From Bacteroidota bacterium (GTDB taxonomy: Bacteria; Bacteroidota; Bacteroidia; Chitinophagales; Chitinophagaceae), in the NCBI GenBank assembly GCA_028875955.1, contig JAGWTX010000034.1, forward strand, positions 1 through 10,603: a stretch of 10,603 nt of DNA, written 5' to 3'. The notes below the pieces were generated by a model that was not told the origin of the DNA, did not search any database, and saw only the letters and a program-made list of their open reading frames with translations. A program made the translations under genes and the position numbers. Positions within the stretch are counted from its first letter, which is position 1; every line of letters starts with the position of its first letter. Positions 1-6,865 of this stretch are shown one piece after another.

Positions 1-1
1 A

Positions 2-1345
2 GGGTACAGACAGGTGTTTGACAACTCCAGCCAGACAAATAGTCTAAAAGGCAAACGACTCTTATTAAATACGGTTTTCCCCTTACCCAATCAGACTGCC
101 GAACCCCGTTCGCATTTTCTCATGTTGGGTTATGATGAATTGTATGCTGTGCAATATTTCGAGCAGAATCTGAAACCCTGGTGGAAGAACAAACCCGGCG
201 CCTCGATTGAAAAAGAATTACAGGATGCCGCAAAGGATTATACCCGTATCCGCAAGGCTTGCGATTCTGCTGACCGGCAGGTTTACCAGGCAGCAATGCT
301 TTCCGGAGGCGAAGCGTATGCCCGTTTATGCGTATTGAGTTACCGGCAATCCATTGCCGCCCATAGCCTGGAGAAAAGTCCTTCCGGTGACATCCTCTTT
401 TTATCCAAAGAAAATTTTAGTAACGGATCGATCAATACGGTGGATGTCACCTATCCTTCCGCACCCCTGTTTCTGGCCTATCAACCGGAATTGTTAAAAG
501 GAATGTTGAATGGGATCTTTTATTATTCTGAAAGCGGAAAATGGACCAAACCTTTTGCGGCACATGACCTGGGCACCTATCCGATTGCAAATGGTCAAAC
601 TTATGGACAGGATATGCCGGTGGAGGAATGCGGAAATATGCTGATTCTGACAGCCGCGATTGCAAAGGCGGAAAAAAAGGCTGACTATGCTGCCAGGCAT
701 TGGGAAACCCTGACTGTATGGGCAAAATATCTTGCCAAAGAAGGATTTGATCCGGCCAATCAATTGTGTACGGATGATTTTGCCGGCCACCTCGCAAGGA
801 ATGCAAATCTTTCCATCAAGGCAATCGTGGCCCTGGGTGGTTATGCAATGCTGGCAGAGAAACTGGGTAAACAGGAGATTGCCACCGAATACCGGAACAT
901 GGCAAAAAATATGGCAGTAAAATGGATGCAGATGGATGATGCAGGGGATCATTATGCACTCACTTTTGATAACAAGGACAGCTGGAGCCAGAAATATAAT
1001 TTGGTTTGGGATAAGCTGTTGGGTTTACAACTTTTCCCCCAATCCGTATATGACCGGGAGATTGCCTATTATCTGACCAAACAGAATGCATTCGGACTGC
1101 CGCTGGATAGCCGGAAAACCTATACCAAATCAGACTGGATCATGTGGACGGCAACCCTGGCTTCCCGTCAAAAAGACTTCACAGCCCTGGTGGCACCCTT
1201 GTGGAAATATGCTTCGGAAACACCCACCCGTGTCCCCTTAAGTGATTGGCATGAAACCCTGGATGGGAAACAGGTTGGCTTTCAGGCAAGAAGCGTTGTA
1301 GGGGGATATTTTATCAAATTGCTGGAGGCAAAATGGAAAAAATAA
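2..1345 (+). CDS. Glutaminase-A-like hydrolase (DUF4965/DUF1793 type), 5'-truncated
   Basis: The frame is already open at base 2, so this is the C-terminal part of a longer protein; the GTG at 14 is internal. About 447 residues are visible. They match the six-hairpin (alpha/alpha toroid) part of the GtaA family, seen in Bacteroidota as DUF4964-DUF5127-DUF4965-DUF1793 proteins of roughly 800 residues. Numbering from the GTG, recognisable blocks are [15 protein letters not shown] (137-151), AAHDLGTYP (182-190), MPVEECGNM (201-209), [14 protein letters not shown] (254-267), [15 protein letters not shown] (328-342) and KSDWIMW (372-378). Acidic residues E204/E205 and D254/D255 line conserved motifs and are candidate active-site residues (inference). 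Fungal relatives are called glutaminase A, but the substrate of the bacterial members is uncertain and could be a glycoside. The missing N-terminus probably carries an export signal. The gene ends before a strong terminator, so it is the last of its transcript. Confidence 0.85.
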   Translation, partial: GYRQVFDNSSQTNSLKGKRLLLNTVFPLPNQTAEPRSHFLMLGYDELYAVQYFEQNLKPWWKNKPGASIEKELQDAAKDYTRIRKACDSADRQVYQAAMLSGGEAYARLCVLSYRQSIAAHSLEKSPSGDILFLSKENFSNGSINTVDVTYPSAPLFLAYQPELLKGMLNGIFYYSESGKWTKPFAAHDLGTYPIANGQTYGQDMPVEECGNMLILTAAIAKAEKKADYAARHWETLTVWAKYLAKEGFDPANQLCTDDFAGHLARNANLSIKAIVALGGYAMLAEKLGKQEIATEYRNMAKNMAVKWMQMDDAGDHYALTFDNKDSWSQKYNLVWDKLLGLQLFPQSVYDREIAYYLTKQNAFGLPLDSRKTYTKSDWIMWTATLASRQKDFTALVAPLWKYASETPTRVPLSDWHETLDGKQVGFQARSVVGGYFIKLLEAKWKK

Positions 1346-1395
1346 GATGGCAGTTTGTGTAAGCGAACACCACATTTCTGTTAAAAGATAAAATG

Positions 1396-1424
1396 AATGG
1401 GATATCATCGATATCCCATTTTTT
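1396..1424 (+). terminator. Rho-independent terminator after the hydrolase gene
   Basis: A perfect 11-bp stem (AATGGGATATC at 1396-1406 pairing with GATATCCCATT at 1410-1420) has a 3-base ATC loop and runs into a T tract ending at 1424. It lies 51 bases after the hydrolase stop codon. The stem flanks are A-rich on the left and T-rich on the right, so it could act in both directions. Confidence 0.85.
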
Positions 1425-2080
1425 ATGGATAGCTGCACGTCATCCAGGTTTTAACATTTTCTTGATAACATCCAGTCCTGTTTTTGTATCTAACCTGCTG
1501 TAACGCTCTTGTTACTTTTAAAATATAGAAGCCGACGAAGAATTCTACACAATTGTTATTGATGAATTAGAAAAGGTAGTTATACCGGCAACTGAATTCC
1601 CTACTGAAACTGGATGTTAGATAACCGCAGCGTAATTCGCAGGGAAAGGAATGCCATGTATAGCTCCTTAATCAGAATAATGGGAACTGATCTATGCATA
1701 CAATAGTGGGATTCATACAGGTATTGTTAATGCTCACCCAGTCCAGGCTGATGCCTGATCTGCAGGGTTGGTTTGAGACGAAGGCTGTAAAAGAGAAACA
1801 GCTCTGTATACCCGAGGGGTTCCATCCCGGTACGGTAAATAAAAAGGGTGTTCATTTTTTCGCCCTTATTCCTGAGAAAAAATTTAAGATTTCTCCCCGG
1901 TTATCATATGTAAAACCGTAAGGCCTGTTCATCGTAAATGCACAGTTTACAAAAGCCTCCCCGGTCTTTTGTGAAAAAAAACGTTACCTGGTTTTCTGCC
2001 AGTTAAAAACAGAAGGCTAACAAAAGTTTTTTCAAAAACGAATTTTCAAATAAATCAACCAAGTAACCAACCGAAAAAAC
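1425..2080. other. Long intergenic region with coding-like scraps
   Basis: About 650 bases separate the hydrolase terminator from the lipoprotein gene, and no convincing full gene is present. Three short stretches read like coding sequence: a 23-codon tail on the minus strand (1440-1511), ending TGLDVIKKMLKPG before a stop; 32 codons on the plus strand (1522-1620) containing EEFYTIVIDELEKVVIPATE; and plus-strand codons around 1676-1770 reading WELIYAYNSGIHTGIVNAHP. Each is bounded by stops. They may be remains of decayed genes or chance. The last part, upstream of 2081, is A/T-rich and presumably holds the lipoprotein promoter, but I could not identify a convincing TTG/TAnnTTTG pair. Confidence 0.4.
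1694..1921 (+). CDS. Doubtful small ORF, 75 residues
   Basis: An open frame from ATG at 1694 encodes 75 residues that I do not recognise. It begins with a hydrophobic stretch (TIVGFIQVLLML) followed by a basic and polar tail (GFHPGTVNKKGVHFFALIPEKK). The hydrophobic start is too short and badly placed for a clear signal peptide. There is no recognisable domain and no ribosome-binding sequence, and the first part overlaps another coding-like frame (about 1676-1770). Codon choice is not unlike the neighbouring genes, which is the only argument for it. It may be a gene remnant or a chance ORF. Confidence 0.18.
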   Translation: MHTIVGFIQVLLMLTQSRLMPDLQGWFETKAVKEKQLCIPEGFHPGTVNKKGVHFFALIPEKKFKISPRLSYVKP

Positions 2081-3019
2081 ATGATAATGAAAAAACAATC
2101 GATCTCTATATATGCCTATGGCATTTTCGCAACCATACTGATGCTGGGTGTCAGCTCCTGTAAAAAAGACTTATCAGGCAGCAATGGAGTCAATCTGACA
2201 ACCGCACCGCTTACAACAGCTACGTCATCAACCATTGCTGTGGCAACCAACGGAACAGCAACCAACGGTGGAACGGCAACCGATTCTGTATATGTGATCA
2301 GTCCCTGTGAACGGGGTCAACACCGGGATTCGGTAGCGGCAGCAGATTTATCAGCCACCATCCAATCCTATCTGACCACAAACTACAGTGGCTATAGTTT
2401 CGTAAAGGCTTTCGCCGTGAAGGATACAACCGGAACCATACATTCCTATGTGGTGATCATCAACTATAACGGGAAACCGGTTGCATTGAAATTTGCGGCA
2501 GATGGTACTTTTATAAAAGTACTGGAACAGCGTGAAAAAGGCGATCTGGATGGGGATGGCTGGCACAGGGGCGGACGGTTTGAGTGCAGAGACGGTCAGC
2601 ACAGAGATACCATTGCCCTGAATTTATTACCAACAACCATCCTAACCTATTTCAATATAAATTATGCAGCAGACACGCTGGTAAGGGCCTTTAAAACGTC
2701 GGATAGCAGTTATCTGGTGATTTCAAAAAACAATGGCGTTTTTGCCAACCTGTTTACCAGCACCGGTGTATTTGTAAAGCGTGTTGCATTACCCACACCC
2801 GGAACAGCAAAAGCGGTTCTGGCTGAAGCCAGTCTTCCTTCAACTGCCATAAATTATCTGACCACAACCTATCCTAACTATGTATTGGATAAAGCCTTTA
2901 GTGTAACCGTAAGCGGTACGTTAAAGGGGTATATAGCAGTGATCAATGCCAATAACACCCGATACTGTGTGGCTTTTGATGCGGGCGGTAATTTTGTGGC
3001 AGCGAAAACCATCTGGTAA
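2081..3019 (+). CDS. Lipoprotein with three PepSY-like (DUF2874-type) repeats
   Basis: A 312-residue envelope protein of unknown role. It starts with a lipoprotein signal peptide: basic start, hydrophobic run, then lipobox VSSC with the lipidated Cys27. The next residues, KKD, resemble the charged export signals of Bacteroidota surface lipoproteins (inference). A Thr/Ala/Asn-rich linker follows (about 38-70). Three PepSY-like repeats lie at about 88-149, 180-236 and 249-312. Each has the pattern of a helix (YLTTNY, YFNINY, YLTTTY), then KAF or RAF, then strands ending in a residue pair such as DGTF or GGNF. Between repeats 1 and 2 lies DLDGDG (155-160), the DxDxDG form of an EF-hand-like calcium loop. 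Two near-identical motifs, C-E-R-GQHRD (76-83) and C-R-D-GQHRD (169-176), precede repeats 1 and 2. ATG at 2087 (MKKQS) is an equally plausible start. The gene is monocistronic, with its own terminator. Confidence 0.85.
   Translation: MIMKKQSISIYAYGIFATILMLGVSSCKKDLSGSNGVNLTTAPLTTATSSTIAVATNGTATNGGTATDSVYVISPCERGQHRDSVAAADLSATIQSYLTTNYSGYSFVKAFAVKDTTGTIHSYVVIINYNGKPVALKFAADGTFIKVLEQREKGDLDGDGWHRGGRFECRDGQHRDTIALNLLPTTILTYFNINYAADTLVRAFKTSDSSYLVISKNNGVFANLFTSTGVFVKRVALPTPGTAKAVLAEASLPSTAINYLTTTYPNYVLDKAFSVTVSGTLKGYIAVINANNTRYCVAFDAGGNFVAAKTIW
2243..2283 (+). repeat. Short direct repeats in the lipoprotein linker
   Basis: GCAACCAACGG occurs at 2243-2253 and again at 2258-2268, with a partial third copy (GCAACCGA) at 2276-2283. 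The repeats encode ATNGTATNGGTATD in the low-complexity linker after the lipobox. Such microrepeats can change in copy number by slippage, which would alter linker length without breaking the frame only when whole 3-base multiples are gained or lost. Confidence 0.6.
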
Positions 3020-3055
3020 TCACAAAACAGGTTGGGATTACATAATTTTCATGGG

Positions 3056-3081
3056 AAGCAGGTCTATTGACCTGCTTTCTT
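3056..3081 (+). terminator. Rho-independent terminator after the lipoprotein gene
   Basis: A perfect 9-bp stem (AAGCAGGTC at 3056-3064 with GACCTGCTT at 3069-3077) has a TATT loop and is followed by TCTT. It begins 36 bases after the lipoprotein stop codon. The T tract is interrupted by one C, so it is weaker than the terminator at 1396. Confidence 0.7.
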
Positions 3082-3107
3082 ATATTGCAACAGTTTCAAT
3101 AAGATGA

Positions 3108-3130
3108 ATCCCCGGTCGAAAAGCGGGGAT
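3108..3130 (+). promoter_or_regulatory. Hairpin overlapping the upstream start codon of the duplicated small protein
   Basis: ATCCCCG (3108-3114) pairs perfectly with CGGGGAT (3124-3130) across a 9-base loop. The right arm covers the first two bases of the ATG at 3129. In RNA this GC-rich stem would hide that start and leave ATG 3156 free. It might instead limit translation. No function has been shown; a 7-bp stem can occur by chance. Confidence 0.35.
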
Positions 3131-3155
3131 GGCTGTCCTTTTAATCAGATTCGGT

Positions 3156-3593
3156 ATGTATAAACCCAAACCCGGCATAGACATCATTGGTAAGATCCTG
3201 GATGCATTGTATGCACATAATCCGGATGCATTATTTGTCATGAGCCTGATGCATCAGTATGAGGAACGGGGGAGTTTGAGCAAAAAGCAATTACAGGGCC
3301 TTTTGTCAAAAGCGCAAAAGGTACCCGGGATCTCAACCAGCTGGCTGGGAACGCTGGAAGCGATTATCCTAAAAATGCCCAACCGGTACAAGTCTGTGGA
3401 ACCGATAAAGAAAACGCCTGTTTACCAGCAAGATGAGGAATTGGGTCAATTGATGCAAGCTATTTTGAAACGGTATCCGCAGCATAAACGGGTACTTTTT
3501 TTAAAAGCCCGCTATGACAATCATGAACCACTGAGCATTGAAGAGCAAAAAGAACTGAAAAAATTTATAAAACTTTTGAAAATTCAGTTGTAA
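3156..3593 (+). CDS. Conserved-looking small protein with an internal duplication
   Basis: I do not recognise a named family. The protein is about 145 residues from ATG 3156 (MYKPKPG), or 154 from the in-frame ATG at 3129 (MAVLLIRFG). I prefer 3156 because the nine extra residues look unlike the rest and the 3129 codon lies inside a hairpin arm. No signal peptide or membrane segment is seen, so it is probably cytoplasmic. In 154-residue numbering, residues 23-64 and 108-150 align as two copies of one helical module: each has a P at its start (NPDALF, YPQHKR), a V-(M/L)-x-L...Y core, then LSKKQLQ or LSIEEQK and a lysine-rich helix. The connector (65-107) is basic and proline-containing. It stands alone after a terminator, 144 bases ahead of the response regulator gene. 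Confidence 0.7.
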   Translation: MYKPKPGIDIIGKILDALYAHNPDALFVMSLMHQYEERGSLSKKQLQGLLSKAQKVPGISTSWLGTLEAIILKMPNRYKSVEPIKKTPVYQQDEELGQLMQAILKRYPQHKRVLFLKARYDNHEPLSIEEQKELKKFIKLLKIQL

Positions 3594-3737
3594 GCCTTTG
3601 CTAATGATTGAAGGCCATTTCAGATGTCAACGGATGGAAAGGTTGGAAAATAGCCGGATTAGTTATAATATGCAGTAAATTAATGCAAGTGGAAGTATAG
3701 GCTATTTGTGTTATTTTTTACCCCCAAAACTGTATAA

Positions 3738-4469
3738 ATGCACCCCTGCAAGATACTGATCGTTGAAGACGAGTCTTTGGTTGCTATGGATATGATTGAT
3801 ATGCTGACAAGACAGGGGTATGAAATGATGCCTTATGCAATGGGATATACAGAAGCAATTTCTCTTTTAGAAAAAGAAACGCCGGATATCATATTGATAG
3901 ACATTAACCTGAGTGGGCATAAAACAGGGATTCAATTGGCGCATCTGATCGCAGAGCAATACCAGATACCATTTATTTTTACCACTTCTCATTCAGACCG
4001 GCAAACCGTTACTGAAGCGGCTGCAACAATGCCCAGTGGTTACCTGCTAAAGCCATTTAATGGGGAGGATTTGTTCACGTCCATAGAAGTGGCGCTTGCA
4101 AATTTTGCGAATAGAGCCTGTTTGCCGGTTGCCATATCATCCGGGTTACTAATCAATGAAAGCATTTTTGTCAAGACGGAGAAAAATTTCATTAAAGTAA
4201 AAGTGGATGAAATTTTATGGCTGGAGGCAGATCACAATTATCTCAATATTATACTGGATAACGGCAAACACATGATCAGATCCAGTTTTCAGGAGATTAT
4301 GCAGCGTTTGCCCAAAGAGCAATTTATACAAATCCATAAATCTTATATCATCAATAGCAAGTGCATTGATTCGTTTTCGCATACTGAGGTAGTTATTCAG
4401 CAAAAAACCCTGCCTTTGAGCAGAAATTATAAGGATAATTTCATTGCTAAGATCAACCGGGTACATTGA
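3738..4469 (+). CDS. LytTR-family response regulator
   Basis: A 243-residue cytoplasmic DNA-binding regulator. The receiver domain covers residues 1-122: acidic pair E10/D11, phosphoacceptor D55 in IILIDINLSG, switch threonines T82/T83, and K105 in GYLLKPF. All the catalytic residues are present, so it should be phosphorylated normally. A LytTR DNA-binding domain covers about 140-243, with the typical blocks ILWLEADHNYLNI (159-171) and FIQIHKSYIINS (196-207). LytTR proteins usually bind pairs of short direct repeats. The sensor kinase gene follows 90 bases downstream on the same strand, making it the likely partner. The ATG start places the receiver strand KILIVED right at the N-terminus, as expected. 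Target genes cannot be told from the sequence. Confidence 0.93.
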   Translation: MHPCKILIVEDESLVAMDMIDMLTRQGYEMMPYAMGYTEAISLLEKETPDIILIDINLSGHKTGIQLAHLIAEQYQIPFIFTTSHSDRQTVTEAAATMPSGYLLKPFNGEDLFTSIEVALANFANRACLPVAISSGLLINESIFVKTEKNFIKVKVDEILWLEADHNYLNIILDNGKHMIRSSFQEIMQRLPKEQFIQIHKSYIINSKCIDSFSHTEVVIQQKTLPLSRNYKDNFIAKINRVH

Positions 4470-4559
4470 GCCGCAAGAAAGGAATGGCTGGATAGGTGAA
4501 TCAAGGGAATAAACCATTAATGAAACCCGGCTCATTGCAGGGGTCCGGAAACAATAAAA

Positions 4560-6581
4560 ATGCTAACCACTCCTTCCATGCAGAACAGGTTTCAACGTTT
4601 ATGGTATGTTATCATAGTGGGTAGTCTATTCTGTTTCCCATTTCACCGGGTTCGGGCACAATATCCTGTTGTTGACGTTCCAGCCGTCAGAGAGGAGATC
4701 AGGGAAGCAAAATTCGATAGTACGAGAGCCAGGTTATACTGCAAACTGGGATGGGCGTTACGATACAGCAATCATCTTGAATCTGAACAACTGGCGGATA
4801 AAGTCATCTTTATTTCTGACAGCACCCGGGATTTTCTTCGAATGGCGGATGCCTATAAAATAAAGGGTTTTGCCAGGGTGATAGATCAGGACCTGTTCGA
4901 AGCGCAGAATATGTATAAAAAGGGGATTGCATTCGCCCAAAAGGCAAAAAGCCCCGCTGATGAAGCGCATATACTTAGCCTGACTGCCGGGATGTATCAG
5001 GACAAGGGCGATTTTGATAAAGCCATTTTCTATTATCTGGAAGGCTTGGTTGTGGCCAAAAAAAGCGAAGACCCGGTTATGATGGCCACTTTGGCAAACA
5101 ATCTGGCAGAAGCCTATTCAGATGCGGGTCGTCCTATCCAGTTTACGCTTCCTTATTATCAGGAAGCGCTGAAATATGAAACAGCCCTTGAAAACTGGCA
5201 ATATGTTGCCATGATTTACGCCAATATTGCACAGGACTACCTCGAAGCGGGTAATCGTTCTGAAGCAGAACGATCTACGGTAGAGGCTATTCAATTTTTG
5301 TATAAGAGCCAAGAAAGATCCTATTTATTTGGTACGGTTTCTTCTACCATTGGTCAGGTTTATCTTGGACTCCATAAATATGCAAAAGCGGAAAAATATC
5401 TTTCTCAGGGTTATGATGTTTTAGACAATATAGGAACCAAGGATAATAAGCTCATACCGCTTTCTTCGCTCGCAAGAATGTTTTACGAGGTAAATAACCT
5501 GGAAAAAGCAGAGCAAACGGCTGAGCACTTACTCGTGCTGGCTCGGAATTATAAGACAAAATTGTTTCTGCGGGATGGCTATAAGGTATTGTCGGATATA
5601 GCAAGACAAAGAAAACAACCGGAACGGGCATTACAGTATTTCGAACTATATAAAAACTGGAACGACAGCCTGTACAATGAAAGAAGGGATAAGAGTATTG
5701 AAAATGTTGAGAGCAGGCTCCAGTTAAACCTGAAAGAGCTGGGGATAAAATATGAAGTGGAAAAGAAAATGTTGGAAAACCAACAATTAAAACAATCCAA
5801 TATCGGTTTACAGAACAAATCCCTTGTGGCCATTATACTTTCGATCCTGTTTTTAGTAATGGGTCTGGTACTGTTATCAGCGAATCGTGCAAAGGGGAAA
5901 AGAAACCTGTTGCTGGAAAACCAAAAGCTGATCATTGAAAAGCAATCTCAGGAAAAGGACACTTTGATCCGTGAGATCAACCACCGGGTGAAAAACAACC
6001 TGCAGGTTATTTCCAGCCTGTTGAACCTGCAGGCAAACTCTTTGCAGGACTCCAAGGCAACGGAAGCGTTAAGAGATAGTTATGAACGAATAAAAGCCAT
6101 ATCTCTCATACACCAGAAATTATATGGGTTTGAAGAAACGGCTTCAATCCCTTTGAAGGAATATATACTGGCGCTTTTCTCAGACCTGAAAATGGTTTAT
6201 GCGGCCACAAACATTGATTTGATCTGCAATACCGAACCTGAAAACGTATCATTGGACGTAGAGTCTGCCGTTCCGCTTGGGCTCATTTTAAATGAAATCA
6301 TCACCAATGCCCTCAAATACGCGTATCCTGAAAAGCGAGCCGGGATTTTACATATACATTTCAGGGAACTGGCAAATGAAACCTATGCCCTGGAGGTAAA
6401 AGATGATGGAGTTGGTTTGCCCGAGAACTTTGATCCCGAGCTGTCTGCATCTCTGGGATTCCGTATCATCCGGGAGTTGAGCCGTCAATTGGCGGGAACA
6501 TATCAATATAGTTCCGATGCAACCGGCACACTGTTCAGGCTCAGCTTTCCGAACAACTCCTCCAGAAAATTAATAAGTTAA
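4560..6581 (+). CDS. TPR-containing sensor histidine kinase (HisKA_2 type)
   Basis: A 673-residue inner-membrane sensor kinase. A signal peptide (about 1-33, ending VRA before QYP) exports the N-terminal half. About seven TPR-like helix pairs follow between residues 90 and 370, for example ADEAHILSLTAGMYQDKGDF (133-152) and VAMIYANIAQDYLEAGN (216-232). A charged coiled-coil stretch (about 375-420), one membrane segment (about 421-441) and a second short coil lead to the kinase. The dimerisation/phosphoacceptor domain has H475 in REINHRVKNNLQ, the hallmark of HisKA_2 rather than classical HisKA. The ATPase domain has the N box NEIITNALKYAYP (578-590, N578 and N583), the G1 box DDGVGL (615-620) and SLGFRII (631-637). 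It is complete and looks active. The TPRs probably bind a periplasmic protein or envelope ligand (inference). ATG 4578 is an alternative start but would shorten the basic n-region of the signal peptide. It is probably co-transcribed with the upstream regulator. Confidence 0.93.
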   Translation: MLTTPSMQNRFQRLWYVIIVGSLFCFPFHRVRAQYPVVDVPAVREEIREAKFDSTRARLYCKLGWALRYSNHLESEQLADKVIFISDSTRDFLRMADAYKIKGFARVIDQDLFEAQNMYKKGIAFAQKAKSPADEAHILSLTAGMYQDKGDFDKAIFYYLEGLVVAKKSEDPVMMATLANNLAEAYSDAGRPIQFTLPYYQEALKYETALENWQYVAMIYANIAQDYLEAGNRSEAERSTVEAIQFLYKSQERSYLFGTVSSTIGQVYLGLHKYAKAEKYLSQGYDVLDNIGTKDNKLIPLSSLARMFYEVNNLEKAEQTAEHLLVLARNYKTKLFLRDGYKVLSDIARQRKQPERALQYFELYKNWNDSLYNERRDKSIENVESRLQLNLKELGIKYEVEKKMLENQQLKQSNIGLQNKSLVAIILSILFLVMGLVLLSANRAKGKRNLLLENQKLIIEKQSQEKDTLIREINHRVKNNLQVISSLLNLQANSLQDSKATEALRDSYERIKAISLIHQKLYGFEETASIPLKEYILALFSDLKMVYAATNIDLICNTEPENVSLDVESAVPLGLILNEIITNALKYAYPEKRAGILHIHFRELANETYALEVKDDGVGLPENFDPELSASLGFRIIRELSRQLAGTYQYSSDATGTLFRLSFPNNSSRKLIS

Positions 6582-6730
6582 GTTGCCTCTGAATTTTCAA
6601 AGACAAAGTTTTATTTTTCAGATACTCCTTCATTTTAATAAGGTAGGTACATGATGTGGGGGTCTCGGGTTCACCCACAAATGCAGTTCTGGCGTTTATA
6701 CGAAGTGCCCTTCTTCAATTCAAGATAACA

Positions 6731-6773
6731 GACCGGTGAATTCGTTTAAACTGTTGACCGGTTAACTTCGTTT
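6731..6773 (+). repeat. Imperfect direct repeat upstream of the dehydrogenase, possible operator
   Basis: GACCGGTGAATTCGTTT (6731-6747) recurs as GACCGGTTAACTTCGTTT (6756-6773), with starts 25 bases apart. That is about two and a half helical turns. The pair lies about 90-130 bases before the dehydrogenase start and upstream of its candidate promoter, where an activator site would be expected. Role inferred from position only. Confidence 0.4.
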
Positions 6774-6810
6774 CCATCCATTCATGCGGGTACGGGATCA
6801 AGATCTGCTG

Positions 6811-6844
6811 TTTGGAACTGTCGTTAAGGAAACAAGTATCTTTA
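6811..6844 (+). promoter_or_regulatory. Candidate Bacteroidota-type promoter for the dehydrogenase
   Basis: TTTG at 6811-6814 and TATCTTTA at 6837-6844 resemble the -33 TTTG and -7 TAnnTTTG elements of Bacteroidota housekeeping promoters, missing only the last G. The 22-base spacer is at the long end of what is usual. It would start transcription near 6851, just ahead of the GGGG at 6857-6860 and the ATG at 6866. Confidence 0.35.
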
Positions 6845-6865
6845 TCACAAATAAATGGGGTAGCA

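Larger units (their letters stand above)
6582..6865. other. Intergenic region between the sensor kinase and dehydrogenase genes
   Basis: These 284 bases hold no gene I can support. A 6-bp hairpin (TGTGGG 6655-6660, CCCACA 6674-6679) lacks a T tract and is a poor terminator. The right half holds an imperfect direct repeat (6731-6773) and a candidate promoter ahead of the dehydrogenase. Confidence 0.6.

Noticed and set aside
447..952. Two minus-strand ORFs of 119 and 152 residues inside the hydrolase gene
   Set aside because: They lie wholly within a well-supported coding frame, have no recognisable domain and read as Cys/His/Phe-rich antisense translations.
1841..1871. Imperfect hairpin AAGGGTG / CGCCCTT as a terminator
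   Set aside because: The stem has a wobble pair, a 10-base loop containing the T-run, and no T tract after the right arm; it also lies inside the doubtful small ORF.
5579..5935. A 118-residue minus-strand ORF inside the sensor kinase gene
   Set aside because: Its Phe/Ser-rich composition is the antisense shadow of the Lys/Glu/Leu-rich coiled coil and membrane segment of the kinase.
6655..6679. 6-bp hairpin after the sensor kinase gene as a terminator
   Set aside because: The loop is 13 bases and there is no T tract after it.
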